Assembly (NCBI GenBank): GCA_947173495.1
Contig: CAMWFQ010000011.1
Location: 62,001-126,000, forward strand
Length of the DNA stretch: 64,000 nucleotides
Source of the DNA: an uncultured Lachnospiraceae bacterium
GTDB taxonomy: Bacteria > Bacillota > Clostridia > Lachnospirales > Lachnospiraceae
Reading direction: 5' to 3'
Shown: in pieces, positions 26,905 through 36,528 of the stretch
How the letters are laid out: each line of letters opens with the position of its first letter
Numbering within the stretch: the stretch's first letter is position 1
Translations under genes and position numbers: made by a program
Notes under the pieces: generated by a model
Told to the model about the DNA's origin: nothing
Database searches by the model: none
What the model saw: the letters and a program-made list of their open reading frames with translations, nothing else

Positions 26905-26910
26905 ATTATA
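26905..26910 (-). promoter_or_regulatory. -10 box of the NERD gene
   Basis: TATAAT on the minus strand (plus-strand ATTATA at 26905-26910). It sets the transcript start near 26898 and decides the downstream ATG as start. Confidence 0.5.
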
Positions 26911-26938
26911 TCATTTCTATAAAGATTTTTCCGAAAAA

Positions 26939-26972
26939 AATAGATAAAAAATTGAATTTTACATGTTATACT
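26939..26972 (+). promoter_or_regulatory. Promoter/operator motif, copy 1 (before the two-component genes)
   Basis: AATAGATAAAAAAT at 26939-26952, then an AATTTTACATGT stretch and TATACT as -10 at 26967-26972. Nearly the same string occurs at 28898-28929 before the transporter genes of the same locus, so it is a good candidate for the binding site of the local response regulator. Confidence 0.55.
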
Positions 26973-27009
26973 TTCCACCAGAAAGTATATGCACAGCATG
27001 GAGGTTAAG

Positions 27010-27690
27010 ATGAAGCATAGGTATAAGTTATTAGTTGCGGATGACGAAGCGGATATTGTGACAATGCTTACTTCTTTTTTTGAGGGGAAGGGGTATGAGG
27101 TCATGACCGCTTCTGACGGGATAGAAACCTTAAAACAGGTAGAAAAGAGGCCGGATCTGATTTTGCTGGATATCAGTATGCCGGGCTTAAACGGTCTGGA
27201 GGTCTGCAGGCGCGTCCGGGACCACATTGACTGCCCCATCCTTTTCCTTACCGCAAAAATAGAAGATATGGATAAGGTAAAGGGATTTTCCGTCGGCGGG
27301 GATGACTATATTGTGAAGCCTTTCTCCCTTGCGGAGCTGGAGGCAAGGGTAAGCGCCCATCTGCGCAGGCAGGCGCGGCACAGCATGGAAACTTTCGTGA
27401 AATTTACCGGGGATCTGACCATAGATTTTGCCCAGCGCAGCCTGTTTTATGGAAAAGAGGAGATCGTCCTTTCCAAAAAGGAATTTGATATTGTGGAGCT
27501 GCTTTCCCAGAATCCGGGACAGGTGTTTGATAAAGAACGGATCTATGAACTGGTGTGGGGATATGACAGCGAAGGGGACAGCATGGTGGTGGCGGAGCAT
27601 ATCCGCAGGGTACGGACGAAGATCGCCGTATTCACAGACAGAAGCTATATTGAGACCGTCTGGGGGTGTGGGTACAAATGGATCAGATAA
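27010..27690 (+). CDS. OmpR-family response regulator
   Basis: 226 residues. The receiver has the acidic pair VADDEAD, phospho-acceptor Asp in LILLDISMPG, Thr in LFLTAK and Lys in DDYIVKPFS. The C-terminal winged helix is of OmpR/PhoB type (LSKKEFDIVELLSQNPGQVF, VAEHIRRVRTKI, IETVWGCGYKW). GGAGG at 27000-27004 supports ATG 27010 rather than 26989. It overlaps the kinase gene by 13 bases and is followed by an ABC exporter, so it most likely controls that exporter in response to peptide antibiotics. Confidence 0.92.
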   Translation: MKHRYKLLVADDEADIVTMLTSFFEGKGYEVMTASDGIETLKQVEKRPDLILLDISMPGLNGLEVCRRVRDHIDCPILFLTAKIEDMDKVKGFSVGGDDYIVKPFSLAELEARVSAHLRRQARHSMETFVKFTGDLTIDFAQRSLFYGKEEIVLSKKEFDIVELLSQNPGQVFDKERIYELVWGYDSEGDSMVVAEHIRRVRTKIAVFTDRSYIETVWGCGYKWIR

Positions 27691-28865
27691 AAGGGAAACA
27701 GGCCGTAAGGTCGCTGCGTGGGAGCATTGTCCTTTATATTACGGTATTTACACTGGCGGCGCTTTTATTAAGCGGTATGACCGCAAATCTGTGCAAACTG
27801 GAATCGCAGAACATCAGGAACCGTTATCCCACATCCGGCCACAAATATTATCTGACGGATGAAAACGGAAACAGGATGGGCGACGGGGAGTATATCGGGA
27901 CCATGACAGAACCTTTTTCTAAGCGGGATGAGTTCTGGCTCTCGGTCCTGGAGGTGCTCCCTGTTCTGGCTACCCCTGTCTGGTCTGCACTGTGCATCCT
28001 TGCCGCAGCCCTGCTTTTTTACCGCAATAAGCTGGAAAAGCCGCTTTCACAGCTGCGGCTGGCATCGGAGAAAATCGCGGAAAATAACCTGGATTTCCGG
28101 GTGGAGTATGAAGCGGCGGATGAACTGGGACAACTGTGCAGCTCTTTTGAGATCATGCGCTCTACCCTTGCCGCAAATTTCTCTGAAATGTGGAGGCAGA
28201 TCGAGGACCGCAGGCAGCTGAACGCCGCGTTTGCCCATGAGTTGCGAACCCCCCTCACGGTTCTGAAAGGCTATGATGAAATGCTAAAGGACAGCGGGGA
28301 TGGGCGGACAAAGGGGATTGCGGACACCATGGAAAAACATATCATGCGTATGGAGCATTACGTAGACAGCATGGGAAATCTGCGGCGTCTGGAGGATCTG
28401 AAACCCCAGAGGGAGAGGCTTTCCATGAAAGAGCTGGCATCCGTCCTGTATGACAGCGTATCCATGGAATGCAGGGCACACGGAAAAATGCTCTTTTTCA
28501 AGAACCATACCCAGTCAAAAGAGCTTATGGCTGACAGGGACAGCATTTTACAGGTGGCAAATAATCTGACGGCCAATGCCGTCCGCTATGCCGAATCGGC
28601 CGTTACCTGTTGTATGGAAGAAACAGAGGAAGGGCTTTTGCTGAAGGTAACAGATGACGGGAAAGGGTTTTCGGAAGAAGGGCTGCGCCAGGCAATGAAT
28701 CCTTATTTCACGGAAGAAAAGGGAAACGGAAAACATTTTGGAATCGGCCTTTATCTGTGCCGGATACTCTGTGGGCATCATGGCGGGTGGTTGAAAATTG
28801 AAAACCTCTTCCAGGAAAATGTTCCGTCCGGGGCACAGATTACCGCTTTTTTTCGATGTCTATAA
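27678..28865 (+). CDS. Sensor histidine kinase (HAMP, HisKA, HATPase)
   Basis: 395 residues from ATG 27678. Two membrane helices (about residues 15-35 and 92-115) flank a short extracellular loop. A HAMP linker (EKPLSQLRLASEKIAENNLD) leads to the phospho-acceptor His in FAHELRTPLTVLKGY. ATP-binding boxes follow: N box NNLTANAVRYA, G1 VTDDGKGF, G2 GIGLYLCRILCGHHGG. It should autophosphorylate and pass phosphate to the regulator encoded just upstream, with which it overlaps. Confidence 0.92.
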   Translation: MDQIKGKQAVRSLRGSIVLYITVFTLAALLLSGMTANLCKLESQNIRNRYPTSGHKYYLTDENGNRMGDGEYIGTMTEPFSKRDEFWLSVLEVLPVLATPVWSALCILAAALLFYRNKLEKPLSQLRLASEKIAENNLDFRVEYEAADELGQLCSSFEIMRSTLAANFSEMWRQIEDRRQLNAAFAHELRTPLTVLKGYDEMLKDSGDGRTKGIADTMEKHIMRMEHYVDSMGNLRRLEDLKPQRERLSMKELASVLYDSVSMECRAHGKMLFFKNHTQSKELMADRDSILQVANNLTANAVRYAESAVTCCMEETEEGLLLKVTDDGKGFSEEGLRQAMNPYFTEEKGNGKHFGIGLYLCRILCGHHGGWLKIENLFQENVPSGAQITAFFRCL

Positions 28866-28897
28866 ACGGCATGAAATTCCTGCAATCACAGGGCATA

Positions 28898-28929
28898 AAT
28901 AGATAAAAAATAGGAATTTATGTTATAAA
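28898..28929 (+). promoter_or_regulatory. Promoter/operator motif, copy 2 (before the ABC exporter)
   Basis: AATAGATAAAAAAT at 28898-28911, then AGGAATTTATGT and TATAAA as -10 at 28924-28929. It matches the motif before the regulator gene, with the spacing shorter by two bases. Confidence 0.55.
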
Positions 28930-28963
28930 ATCTCCTTACAGAATAAGAAAAGGAGATTTTTTT

Positions 28964-29680
28964 ATGTCTATCTTACAAACAGTTGATCTGAAAAAACACT
29001 ACAGGCAGGGGGATAACGTGACAAAAGCCCTGGATGGCGTGAGCCTTGCCATCGAGGAGGGAGAATTTGTTGCTATCGTGGGAACCTCCGGCTCCGGAAA
29101 ATCCACGCTGCTCCACATGATGGGCGGGTTGGACACCCCTACGTCCGGAAAGGTGCTGATTGGCGGAAAAGAGATTTCTTATAAGAATGAGGAAAAACTG
29201 GCCGCATTCCGCCGCCGCCATATCGGTTTTATCTTTCAGAACTACAATCTTGTCCCGGTCCTGAATGTGTATGAAAACATGGTTCTTCCCCTGCAGCTGG
29301 ATGGCCGGAGGGCAGACCAGAAGCTGCTGGAGCAGGTCGTTCATTCTCTGGGGATTCAGGATAAGCTTCAGAACCTTGCCAATCATCTCTCCGGCGGACA
29401 GCAGCAGCGGGTATCCATTGCCCGTGCGCTCCTTACAAAACCGGAGATCATCCTGGCAGATGAGCCAACTGGAAACCTTGACAGCAGGACCAGTGCGGAT
29501 GTGCTTTCCCTGCTGAAGGATTCCAGCAGGAGGTTCCATCAGACCATTGTGATGATCACCCATGACAGGGGAATTGCACAGATGGCTGACCGGAGTATCC
29601 GGATTGAGGATGGAAAAATAATGGACAGCCCGCTATGCGGACAGTCCATGTATTTGATACAGAGCGGGGAGGTGGAGTAA
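28964..29680 (+). CDS. ABC transporter ATP-binding protein (MacB/BceA class)
   Basis: 238 residues. Walker [11 protein letters not shown]-loop FIFQNYNLV, signature [15 protein letters not shown] and Walker [13 protein letters not shown] are all present. The class energises mechanotransmission-type FtsX permeases rather than classic export channels. Its start follows AAGGAG closely. The permease gene begins directly after the stop. The two genes have their own promoter motif but sit behind the two-component pair, forming a complete sense-and-resist module for an unknown antimicrobial peptide. Confidence 0.92.
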   Translation: MSILQTVDLKKHYRQGDNVTKALDGVSLAIEEGEFVAIVGTSGSGKSTLLHMMGGLDTPTSGKVLIGGKEISYKNEEKLAAFRRRHIGFIFQNYNLVPVLNVYENMVLPLQLDGRRADQKLLEQVVHSLGIQDKLQNLANHLSGGQQQRVSIARALLTKPEIILADEPTGNLDSRTSADVLSLLKDSSRRFHQTIVMITHDRGIAQMADRSIRIEDGKIMDSPLCGQSMYLIQSGEVE

Positions 29681-32260
29681 GTGTCAGGAAAAAAGCGGAA
29701 ACATACTGGAAAAAGATTGTCAAGGGCAGCAGTCAGGACGCTGGGAAGACGGAGTTTTCGAGCAGGCCGCACGCAGAACCTTCTGATTTCCATGGCCGTG
29801 GTGATTGTGACCATCCTGATCACTGCCGCCTGCAGTGTCTTTTATAATATCCAGAGATTCGGGCAGATGCAGGAATTAAAGGAGACCGGAGCCATGACGG
29901 ACGTTGTATTGTCAGGCCCGGATGAGCAGCAGATGGCGGTGCTTTCGGAAAGTGGCCTGATACAGCAGCCGCTGTTTGTATCCCATAAGGTGGGGCGCCT
30001 GGTGGGGAATCCAGGGCAGTCAGGGTTAAGCCTTTACCTGTACGCAGAAGAGAACTGGGATACCTGGAGCCGCCCGCTTTTTACGGATGTCCAGGGGAAT
30101 TATCCTGTGAAGGAGAATGAAGTGATGATGTCGGCCTGGCTGTTAAAAAGGCTGGGGATAGAACCGGTGATTGGCAGCGGGATCCCGCTGTCGGTTACAT
30201 GGGAAGACTGGGATGTGGCGGAGGAAGAAACCTTTGTCCTTTCCGGCTATTATACGGATACTTCTTATATTGATACAGCCTCCAGGCAGAAGGTTCTTGT
30301 GTCTAAAGAGGCGCTTAAGAGCCATAACGGACAGGCAGAGTTTGTGGGCTTTTCCTTCACTGCAGGGCAGTTTCAGAAAAAGCTGGCCCAGGTCCGGAAA
30401 GAACTGCAGGTATCAGGACAGCAAAACTTCAAGGTTCTGGGCGGGCAGGGTTTTCATCTGTCACTTAAGAATATGGGAACCGCCCTGGCCGTGATTCTCT
30501 TTTTTATGCTGGACGGGTTCCTGATGATCTATAACATCAATACGATTTCTGTTACAAAGGATATTCAGTTTTACGGTCTGCTCAAAACCATTGGGACCGC
30601 GCCCGGCCAGCTGAAACGGCTCATGTACTACCGGATGGGGAATATCCTTCTGACCGCCCTGCCGGTGGGCCTTGTGCTTGGAGGCATCATGACACAGTGG
30701 ATTGTTCCGTTGATCCTGGGCGGTATCCTGGAGGGATTTTCCCAGGCCCGGTTCCATCTGATCATTCCACTGGCAGCGGCATTTTTTTCTGGTTTGATGA
30801 TCTTTGTCAGTTTTTTTATGACAGCCAGGAAAGTGATGGCCGTTTCCGCCATTGGCGCCCTGACCTTTGCGGAGGGCAGCAGCAGACGGAAGAGGAACCC
30901 TGCATGGAAGAATGTTGTACGGAAGGAAGGGCGGCCCCGGAGAATGGCCCGCCATAAATTTTCCTGCGACACAGGCCGAATTCATCCCACGGGCGGTGCG
31001 AGGCTGTTCCGGATGGGATTCCGGAATGTTTTCCGGCAGCCCCGGAAGGCATGGATGGTCATAGGGACGTTTTTCTTAAGCAGCGTGACTTTCCTGCTCT
31101 GCATGACGGTGCTTGGCGGGATGTCTCTGGACGAATTTATTGATTATAATACGGCCCATGACCTGGCACTTTATAACAGCATGAGCAGGGCATCCTTTTC
31201 CCCCCAAGAGGAGCAGAGCTTCACGCCGGAGCTTGTGGAGCGATTGCAGAGTCTGGAGGGAGTGGAGAGCTTTGAAATGACCAGGGTTGTGCCGATTTAT
31301 GAGCATTATTCGGAGGAGGTCTATGGAGACTGGCTGGAGATCAAAAATGAATTTGAGCAGGCAAACGGAATGGAACCCACAGATATCGGTATCTGGCTGG
31401 ACAATCCGAAGGCAACTTTCTGGAGCTTGCTTGTGGGGATTGACAGCAGGGTAATCGAAGAGTATAACCTGTCTGCGGAAACGCCTATTGATATAGAGGG
31501 GTTTGAAAAAGGGGAGTTTCTTCTCACCACAGATATGAATGGGAGCGGACTGCACAGCGGGAGCAGGATTCCTTTTTCCGTGATGGATACGGATGAGCAG
31601 TTTGAGCTGCCAATCGGAGGTCAGATTCCTCTTGAAAGAGACGGAATGAACAGCGGCGCGGCCCCGTGGCTGGTGGTTTCCAATAAAGTGATTGACCGGT
31701 ACAGGGAAGATGCCATTATCTATTCCGTCAAGATCGACAGTGATTCCGAATATGAGGAAAGCATCCTGAATCAGACGGCGGAGCTGACAGAGGATATCCC
31801 CGCTATATCAAGGACATCAAAGGTGGAACTTGCCAAATCCCTGGAAGAGACCAAAGGCGCACTGTCAAAACTGTCCGCATTTCTCACCATTGTGCTGTTT
31901 ACCGTGGGCATCCTGAATTTTATCAATACCATGAGCGTCAGCATTCTGGGCAGACAGCGGGAATTTGCCACCATGGAAGCAGTAGGCGCGTCCAAAAAAC
32001 AGATGAAGAAACTCATTACATGGGAAGGAATCTGGTATTTCCTGCTGACACTGGCGTTGTCTGTCACGTTGGGATCCGGGGCTGATTTCCTGATCTTTCA
32101 TGTGGTCCGGGAAAGCGTAGGATTCGGGACGTTTCGCTATCCGGCTCTTTCGATGACACTTTATATGCTGCTGTCGATGCTTCTGTGCATGACCATCCCG
32201 GCAGTTGTCTATAAAAAAACGGGGATCCGGAGTATTGTGGAGCGGCTTGTAACAGTTTAG
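29681..32260 (+). CDS. ABC transporter permease with two FtsX domains
   Basis: 859 residues. After a basic N-terminus there is a first membrane helix (residues 30-52), a large extracellular domain (about 53-260), three helices (265-385), a basic cytoplasmic linker rich in Arg/Lys (390-440), a second helix pair with another large extracellular domain (about 475-720), and three final helices with the FtsX signature [17 protein letters not shown]. This duplicated layout is that of peptide-resistance and lipoprotein-type FtsX permeases. The GTG start immediately follows the ATPase stop. No strong terminator was noted after it. Confidence 0.88.
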   Translation: MSGKKRKHTGKRLSRAAVRTLGRRSFRAGRTQNLLISMAVVIVTILITAACSVFYNIQRFGQMQELKETGAMTDVVLSGPDEQQMAVLSESGLIQQPLFVSHKVGRLVGNPGQSGLSLYLYAEENWDTWSRPLFTDVQGNYPVKENEVMMSAWLLKRLGIEPVIGSGIPLSVTWEDWDVAEEETFVLSGYYTDTSYIDTASRQKVLVSKEALKSHNGQAEFVGFSFTAGQFQKKLAQVRKELQVSGQQNFKVLGGQGFHLSLKNMGTALAVILFFMLDGFLMIYNINTISVTKDIQFYGLLKTIGTAPGQLKRLMYYRMGNILLTALPVGLVLGGIMTQWIVPLILGGILEGFSQARFHLIIPLAAAFFSGLMIFVSFFMTARKVMAVSAIGALTFAEGSSRRKRNPAWKNVVRKEGRPRRMARHKFSCDTGRIHPTGGARLFRMGFRNVFRQPRKAWMVIGTFFLSSVTFLLCMTVLGGMSLDEFIDYNTAHDLALYNSMSRASFSPQEEQSFTPELVERLQSLEGVESFEMTRVVPIYEHYSEEVYGDWLEIKNEFEQANGMEPTDIGIWLDNPKATFWSLLVGIDSRVIEEYNLSAETPIDIEGFEKGEFLLTTDMNGSGLHSGSRIPFSVMDTDEQFELPIGGQIPLERDGMNSGAAPWLVVSNKVIDRYREDAIIYSVKIDSDSEYEESILNQTAELTEDIPAISRTSKVELAKSLEETKGALSKLSAFLTIVLFTVGILNFINTMSVSILGRQREFATMEAVGASKKQMKKLITWEGIWYFLLTLALSVTLGSGADFLIFHVVRESVGFGTFRYPALSMTLYMLLSMLLCMTIPAVVYKKTGIRSIVERLVTV

Positions 32261-32318
32261 CCCATAATTTTGCACTTGCTAAATTAGCCGTGGTCTCCCA
32301 TTTCCATATATTTTGTGG

Positions 32319-32324
32319 TATAAT
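32319..32324 (+). promoter_or_regulatory. -10 box of the macro-domain gene
   Basis: TATAAT at 32319-32324. It sets the transcript start near 32331, so the ATG at 32329 cannot be used and GTG 32365 becomes the likely start. Confidence 0.55.
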
Positions 32325-32364
32325 ACGGATGAAATTTGACCAGAAAGCGGGGGAGAAATTCAAA

Positions 32365-32901
32365 GTGAAAAGCAGGGAGGAAATACGGAACAGTATCTCG
32401 ATTGAGCAGGGGGATATTACCAGACTGGCGGTCGACTGTATTGTAAATGCAGCCAACCGGAGTTTACTGGGAGGAGGCGGAGTAGATGGAGCGATCCACA
32501 GGGCAGCCGGGCCGGAGCTTTTACAGGAATGCCGTACGCTTCATGGATGTGAGACCGGTCAGGCGAAAATGACAAAGGGATACAGACTGAAAGCGAAATA
32601 TGTGATCCATACGGTGGGGCCGGTCTACAGCGGAAAGCCGGCGGACAGGGAATTGCTGGCTGCCTGTTACAGAAATTCCTTAGAGCTTGCAAAGCAAAAC
32701 GGGATCCACAGCATTGCTTTTCCCGCAATCTCCACAGGAGTGTATGGGTATCCGCTTTCGGAGGCAGTACCGATTGCAGTAAAAACAGTACTGGATTGGA
32801 TGGAAAGAAACCAGAATTATACGCTTGCGGTGACGTTTTCATGTTTTGATGAGCGCACGGCTGAAATTTATAAGGAAGTGACAGGCGCAGAAGAGGTATG
32901 A
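32365..32901 (+). CDS. Macro-domain ADP-ribose/O-acetyl-ADP-ribose hydrolase
   Basis: 178 residues from GTG 32365 (ribosome-binding site GGGGGAG at 32349-32355). Macro-domain marks are clear: [19 protein letters not shown], the [17 protein letters not shown] loop, IHTVGPVY and [12 protein letters not shown]. These proteins bind ADP-ribose and remove O-acetyl or mono-ADP-ribose groups. It overlaps the next gene by four bases. The following genes do not form an obvious pathway, so a role in repair of ADP-ribosylated targets is possible but unproven. Confidence 0.9.
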   Translation: MKSREEIRNSISIEQGDITRLAVDCIVNAANRSLLGGGGVDGAIHRAAGPELLQECRTLHGCETGQAKMTKGYRLKAKYVIHTVGPVYSGKPADRELLAACYRNSLELAKQNGIHSIAFPAISTGVYGYPLSEAVPIAVKTVLDWMERNQNYTLAVTFSCFDERTAEIYKEVTGAEEV

Positions 32902-33506
32902 TTAACAGAGAAGATATGTTAGAACTTACCCGCCGTATGACGCCGGGCAGGACATCCATGACAAGGATTGCCGGCTGCTATCTGGATGCAGAAGGAGAGA
33001 TCGATGGGACATTCAATACGAATTTCCTGAACTTGTCTCAGGCGGATAAAGGAAAAAATCTTTTGATTGCCAGGGCAATCCCGTTTTCAAGGACCAATGA
33101 GCAGCTGGTAGAATATAAATTCCCGAAGGAAAGTATGACTCCCGGAAGTATATGGCAGCTGCTTACGGCGATGAAATCCTGCGGATTGAAAAACGACGCG
33201 CTTATGGAATCCTTTTATGAGCTGGTGGCAGAGCGCTACCATACAGAGAGAGCGTATGCGGTGTTTGTATTTCACGACCGGTATGATGTACCTCTGAAGG
33301 CATCAGATAAGGAGAGACTCTGGGAATCAGAGGAAGTCTTTGAATATATGATATGTGCTGTCTGTCCGTTGGAAGGAGACTATGAGCCGGGAAAACCGGA
33401 GTGGGGGTTTTTGTTTCCTTCTTTTTCGGACAGAAGTGGAAGCCCGGACTGTATTGCAGTCTTTAATGAAGATACGAAGCATCCTCACAGGGAGATGCTG
33501 GAGTAG
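32898..33506 (+). pseudogene. DUF4317 family protein, C-terminally truncated
   Basis: 202 residues that match the N-terminal half of the DUF4317 family as I know it: RTSMTRIAGCYLDAEGEI, FLNLSQADK, FVFHDRYDVPLKASDKERLW and EVFEYMICAVCPLEGDYEPG. Intact members are about 390 residues; here the frame stops after KHPHREMLE, and the missing half is not in the next bases. It overlaps the macro-domain gene by four bases, and the Tag gene starts 27 bases later. The family has no known function. It may still be translated as a shorter protein. Confidence 0.7.
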
Positions 33507-33532
33507 AGGGAAAGAAGAAGGATGGAAAAGAG

Positions 33533-34132
33533 ATGGATGGAAAAACAAGGTGTCCATGGTGCTGTGACAATGGCATTAATCAGAAATACCATGATGAGGA
33601 GTGGGGGATCCCTGTGCACGATGACAGGAAGCAGTTTGAATTTCTGATGATGGAGGTTATGCAGTGCGGCCTGAACTGGACGATGATGCTAAAAAAACGG
33701 GAGATTTTCCGGAAGTGCTTTGACCATTTTGATTTTGAAAAGGTGGCTTTATACGGTGAGGAAAAGATCCGGGATATTCTGGAGGAACCGGGAATGATCC
33801 GTTCCCGCCGGAAGATCGAGGCTGTCATCCATAATGCCGGACTGTTTATTAAAATTGCGGAGGAATTTGGTTCCTTTGATGAATACCTGTGGGCCTTTTC
33901 CAACCGTAAGACCATACTCTATAAGGGACATAAGGAAGGGCAGATACCTCCGAAAAACCAGTTATCGGACAGAATTAGCCAGGATCTGAAAAAACGCGGT
34001 TTTAAGTATCTGGGATCTGTCACCGTATATTCTCATCTTCAGGCCTGCGGAATAATCAACGATCATGTGGAGAACTGCTTCATGTACAGGGAGCTGATGG
34101 AAAAATATCCGGTCGAATGGAAGAATGCGTAA
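33533..34132 (+). CDS. tag: DNA-3-methyladenine glycosylase I
   Basis: 199 residues, typical of Tag. The zinc-site N-terminus CPWCCDNGINQKYHDEEWG, the substrate pocket FLMMEVMQCGLNWTMMLKKR with the conserved Glu and Trp, and the C-terminal FKYLGSVTVYSHLQACGIIN...H are all present. It removes 3-methyladenine from alkylated DNA in base-excision repair. The start at 33533 has a modest ribosome-binding site in the GAAGAAGG stretch. It lies 27 bases after the truncated DUF4317 frame and may be cotranscribed with the macro-domain gene. Confidence 0.92.
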   Translation: MDGKTRCPWCCDNGINQKYHDEEWGIPVHDDRKQFEFLMMEVMQCGLNWTMMLKKREIFRKCFDHFDFEKVALYGEEKIRDILEEPGMIRSRRKIEAVIHNAGLFIKIAEEFGSFDEYLWAFSNRKTILYKGHKEGQIPPKNQLSDRISQDLKKRGFKYLGSVTVYSHLQACGIINDHVENCFMYRELMEKYPVEWKNA

Positions 34133-34133
34133 T

Positions 34134-34163
34134 GTAACGATTCACTCCTGGATGAATCGTTAC
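34134..34163 (+). terminator. Perfect 11-bp hairpin after tag
   Basis: GTAACGATTCA (34134-34144), loop CTCCTGGA, TGAATCGTTAC (34153-34163). There is no U-run, so it may stabilise the 3' end or be a protein-binding palindrome rather than a terminator. Confidence 0.5.
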
Positions 34164-34220
34164 AGCGTAACGGATCAGTTTGTTTGAAACAGTTGTCCGG
34201 AGAGGGAGGAGTGCAGAAGA

Positions 34221-34910
34221 GTGGAGCGTGAGATCGACTTAAAGCAGATATCAGACGGAAAACTTTATTCGGCAAATGATATGGTAAGGATCGGATGCAA
34301 TGACTGTGCAGGCTGCTCTCTGTGCTGCCGGGGAATGGGAAATTCCATTATACTGGATCCTTACGATATCTACAGTCTGGAAAAAGGACTGGGAGTTACC
34401 TTTGAGAATCTGATGACAGATGAAAAAATGGAGCTGAATGTGGTAGACGGAGTGATCCAGCCGAACCTGAAAATGCAGAGGCAGGACAGCTGCGGTTTTT
34501 TGAATGCGCAGGGAAGATGCAGCATTCATGACTTCCGTCCGGGGTTCTGCCGCATGTTTCCCCTTGGCAGAATTTATGAGGAAAACAGCTTCCGGTATTT
34601 TCTGCAAATTCATGAATGTCCCTATCCCGATAAGACCAAAATGAAACTGAAAAAGTGGCTGGATATTCCCCGGATTGGAGAATACGAAGCTTACATAAGG
34701 TGTTGGCACTACTTTCTGAAAGAGGTACAGAGTATTATCCGGCAGACGAAGAATGATATGATCGTCAAAAATATCAATATGTACCTGCTGAACCAGTTTT
34801 ACGTAAAGGCTTATGATACTTCCGGCAGAGAGGGAAATGAACCGGATTTTTATCCTCAGTTTTATGAAAGGATGGGGGAAGCAAAAGAAGCTGTGAAGAT
34901 CTACAGGTGA
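34221..34910 (+). CDS. YkgJ-type zinc/iron-chelating cysteine-cluster protein
   Basis: 229 residues. The cysteine cluster CNDCAGCSLCCRGMG near residue 28, CGFLNAQGRCSIHDFRPGFC near residue 95 and a later HECP match the CxxCxxCC family (UPF0153/YkgJ). Members bind zinc or iron; the role is unknown. The GTG start at 34221 is well placed behind GGAGGAG. It is convergent with the GrcA-like gene and ends before a shared terminator. Confidence 0.85.
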   Translation: MEREIDLKQISDGKLYSANDMVRIGCNDCAGCSLCCRGMGNSIILDPYDIYSLEKGLGVTFENLMTDEKMELNVVDGVIQPNLKMQRQDSCGFLNAQGRCSIHDFRPGFCRMFPLGRIYEENSFRYFLQIHECPYPDKTKMKLKKWLDIPRIGEYEAYIRCWHYFLKEVQSIIRQTKNDMIVKNINMYLLNQFYVKAYDTSGREGNEPDFYPQFYERMGEAKEAVKIYR

Positions 34911-34971
34911 GTGATATTGTTATTTAGGTTTTCAAAAAGAAAAAACTTTTGGCGTTCCATGATACGAAAAA

Positions 34972-35017
34972 ATCCCGCAGGATTCTGAGACAGATCACAT
35001 TCAGAATCCCGCGGGAT
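34972..35017 (-). terminator. Terminator between convergent genes
   Basis: ATCCCGC with AGGATTCTGA (34972-34988) pairs with TCAGAATC and GCGGGAT (35001-35017). The plus-strand A-run just before it gives a U-run for the minus-strand transcript, so it mainly ends the GrcA-like gene. Confidence 0.85.
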
Positions 35018-35040
35018 GAAAATTCAAAGTTCCGGTCTTC

Positions 35041-35280
35041 TTATACAGACTCATGGAAGGTTCTGGAAATAACATCAGCCTGCTGCTCCGGTGTCAGCTT
35101 GATGAAATTAACGGCATAGCCGGACACACGAATCGTGAGCTGAGGATAATTCTCCGGATGCTTCTGGGCATCTAAAAGCATATCCCTGTTTAAAACATTA
35201 ACATTCAGATGATGCCCGCCCTTTGTTGCATATCCATCTAAAAGATTTACTAAATTATCAACCTGTGCTGTGTTTGCCAT
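35041..35280 (-). CDS. grcA: Autonomous glycyl radical cofactor, GrcA-like
   Basis: 79 residues from ATG 35280 (GGAAAGGAG upstream). It is essentially the C-terminal glycyl-radical tail of pyruvate formate-lyase: [20 protein letters not shown], then RVSGYAVNF with the radical Gly, and [11 protein letters not shown]. coli GrcA replaces the oxygen-cleaved tail of pyruvate formate-lyase. No pyruvate formate-lyase gene is in the window, so it must act on one elsewhere. The Crp/Fnr gene just upstream on the same strand suggests redox-linked control. Confidence 0.85.
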   Translation of the reverse strand: MANTAQVDNLVNLLDGYATKGGHHLNVNVLNRDMLLDAQKHPENYPQLTIRVSGYAVNFIKLTPEQQADVISRTFHESV

Positions 35281-35423
35281 AATCTTTGCTCCTTTCCCTC
35301 GATACACTATATTGTTGTCTAAATTTTCTTTTTCTTTATGCTTTCATTATACAGATTTCAGATAGATAATCTGTAACTATGGTTACAGGAATTTTAAATT
35401 TATGTTTTTTTAAAAAAACATAA

Positions 35424-36095
35424 TCATTCATACAGCATTTCTACAGCATCTCTGTCACAGATCCGGATGGTTTTCCGACTCACCTCTATCAGACCGTCCT
35501 TCTGCATCCGCATCAATTCCCGGGACAGAGAAGGCCTGGCCACGCCCAGGAAATCCGCCAGCTGTTCCCTGTTCATATGAAGCTCCACCATAGCATTTTC
35601 ATTCATGGAATCGATCAGCCAGATGGCCAGACGTTCCCTCAGGGAGGATGTGCTGACAATGTGAAGCTTTCTGGTGATCCTGAAATTGTTTTCGGACAGG
35701 ATCTCCAGCATATTCTGGGTCAGCTGCTTGTGGTGGTCACAGGCATTGGAACAGAAATGATAAAAAAAGTCCCAGGGCATTTCCAGTACCGTCACATCGC
35801 TGGTGGCCACCGCATCATACCAGTAATGTTTTTTGTCGCCGAACAGGAAAATTTCTCCGAACACATTTCCGGCCTCCACCAGATAAAGCACATCCCTTTT
35901 CCCGGAAGTAAAATCTTTGCAAATCTGCACCTGCCCTTCCAGCAGTAAAAACAATTTGGAGGGAATGCCGCCCTGTTCAAAAATGTAAGCTCCACAGCCG
36001 TAGGTCTTTTTCCTTGCTTTTGAGCATTTCAGGATCCGGGCAGTTTCCGCATCTGTAATAGATTGAAATAATTTTGACGATTCCAGCTCAGTCAT
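35424..36095 (-). CDS. Crp/Fnr-family transcriptional regulator
   Basis: 223 residues. A cyclic-nucleotide-binding-type beta barrel (IFEQGGIPSKLFLLLEGQVQ, GNVFGEIFLFG) is followed by a helix-turn-helix of Crp type (MNREQLADFLGVARPSLSREL). Several Cys residues (LKCSKARKKTYGCG near the N-terminus, FCSNACDHH in the middle) could bind a metal or sense redox, but no standard Fnr four-Cys spacing is clear. It lies 117 bases upstream of the GrcA-like gene on the same strand and is its likely regulator. Confidence 0.88.
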   Translation of the reverse strand: MTELESSKLFQSITDAETARILKCSKARKKTYGCGAYIFEQGGIPSKLFLLLEGQVQICKDFTSGKRDVLYLVEAGNVFGEIFLFGDKKHYWYDAVATSDVTVLEMPWDFFYHFCSNACDHHKQLTQNMLEILSENNFRITRKLHIVSTSSLRERLAIWLIDSMNENAMVELHMNREQLADFLGVARPSLSRELMRMQKDGLIEVSRKTIRICDRDAVEMLYE

Positions 36096-36323
36096 GTTCT
36101 TTCACCCCACTTTGTCTTTTATTGTACACCAGATTTACTGGTATGAAAATGAAAATAAAGAAATTTGCTTATCAAATTCACTTAACAGGGAATTTATCTG
36201 ATAATGTGAGTCCTGAGCAGGGTATAATCATTGGGAACTATAATTCAGTAGGGAAAATGATCTTTTTGGTAAAAATATCCTTTTTTGTCAAAAAAACTGT
36301 TATGATATAAAAAACGGGAAGCT

Positions 36324-36355
36324 GTCACTCCCTTTGCGGGAGTGTGGACTAAAGT
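36324..36355 (+). repeat. Solitary CRISPR-repeat-like 32-mer
   Basis: GTCACTCCCTTTGCGGGAGT followed by GTGGACTAAAGT. The first 25 bases fit type I-C repeats (GTCRCTCCC...GGGAGYGTGGA), and the tail differs from the usual ATTGAAAT by about three bases. There is only one copy, with no spacer array and no cas gene nearby. A 10-bp hairpin (AATCCAGCCG/CGGCTGGATT, 36359-36387) follows. The rest of 36110-36528 is AT-rich and holds nothing else I can name. Confidence 0.4.
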
Positions 36356-36528
36356 CATAATCCAGCCGGTTGTGGAGCGGCTGGATTCACGACCTTACAG
36401 GAGTATAATTAGAAGCCGGATAAAATCAGCCGGCAGAAGTAGTTGGTAAAAAGCAGAAATATAATATGTTTTAATATTGCCCCTGAAAGGCACAATGTAA
36501 ATATGAGCATGAAAAGTGAGGAGCAGTT

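Noticed and set aside
36324-36410. A CRISPR array
   Set aside because: Only one repeat-like unit is present and there is no cas gene in the window.
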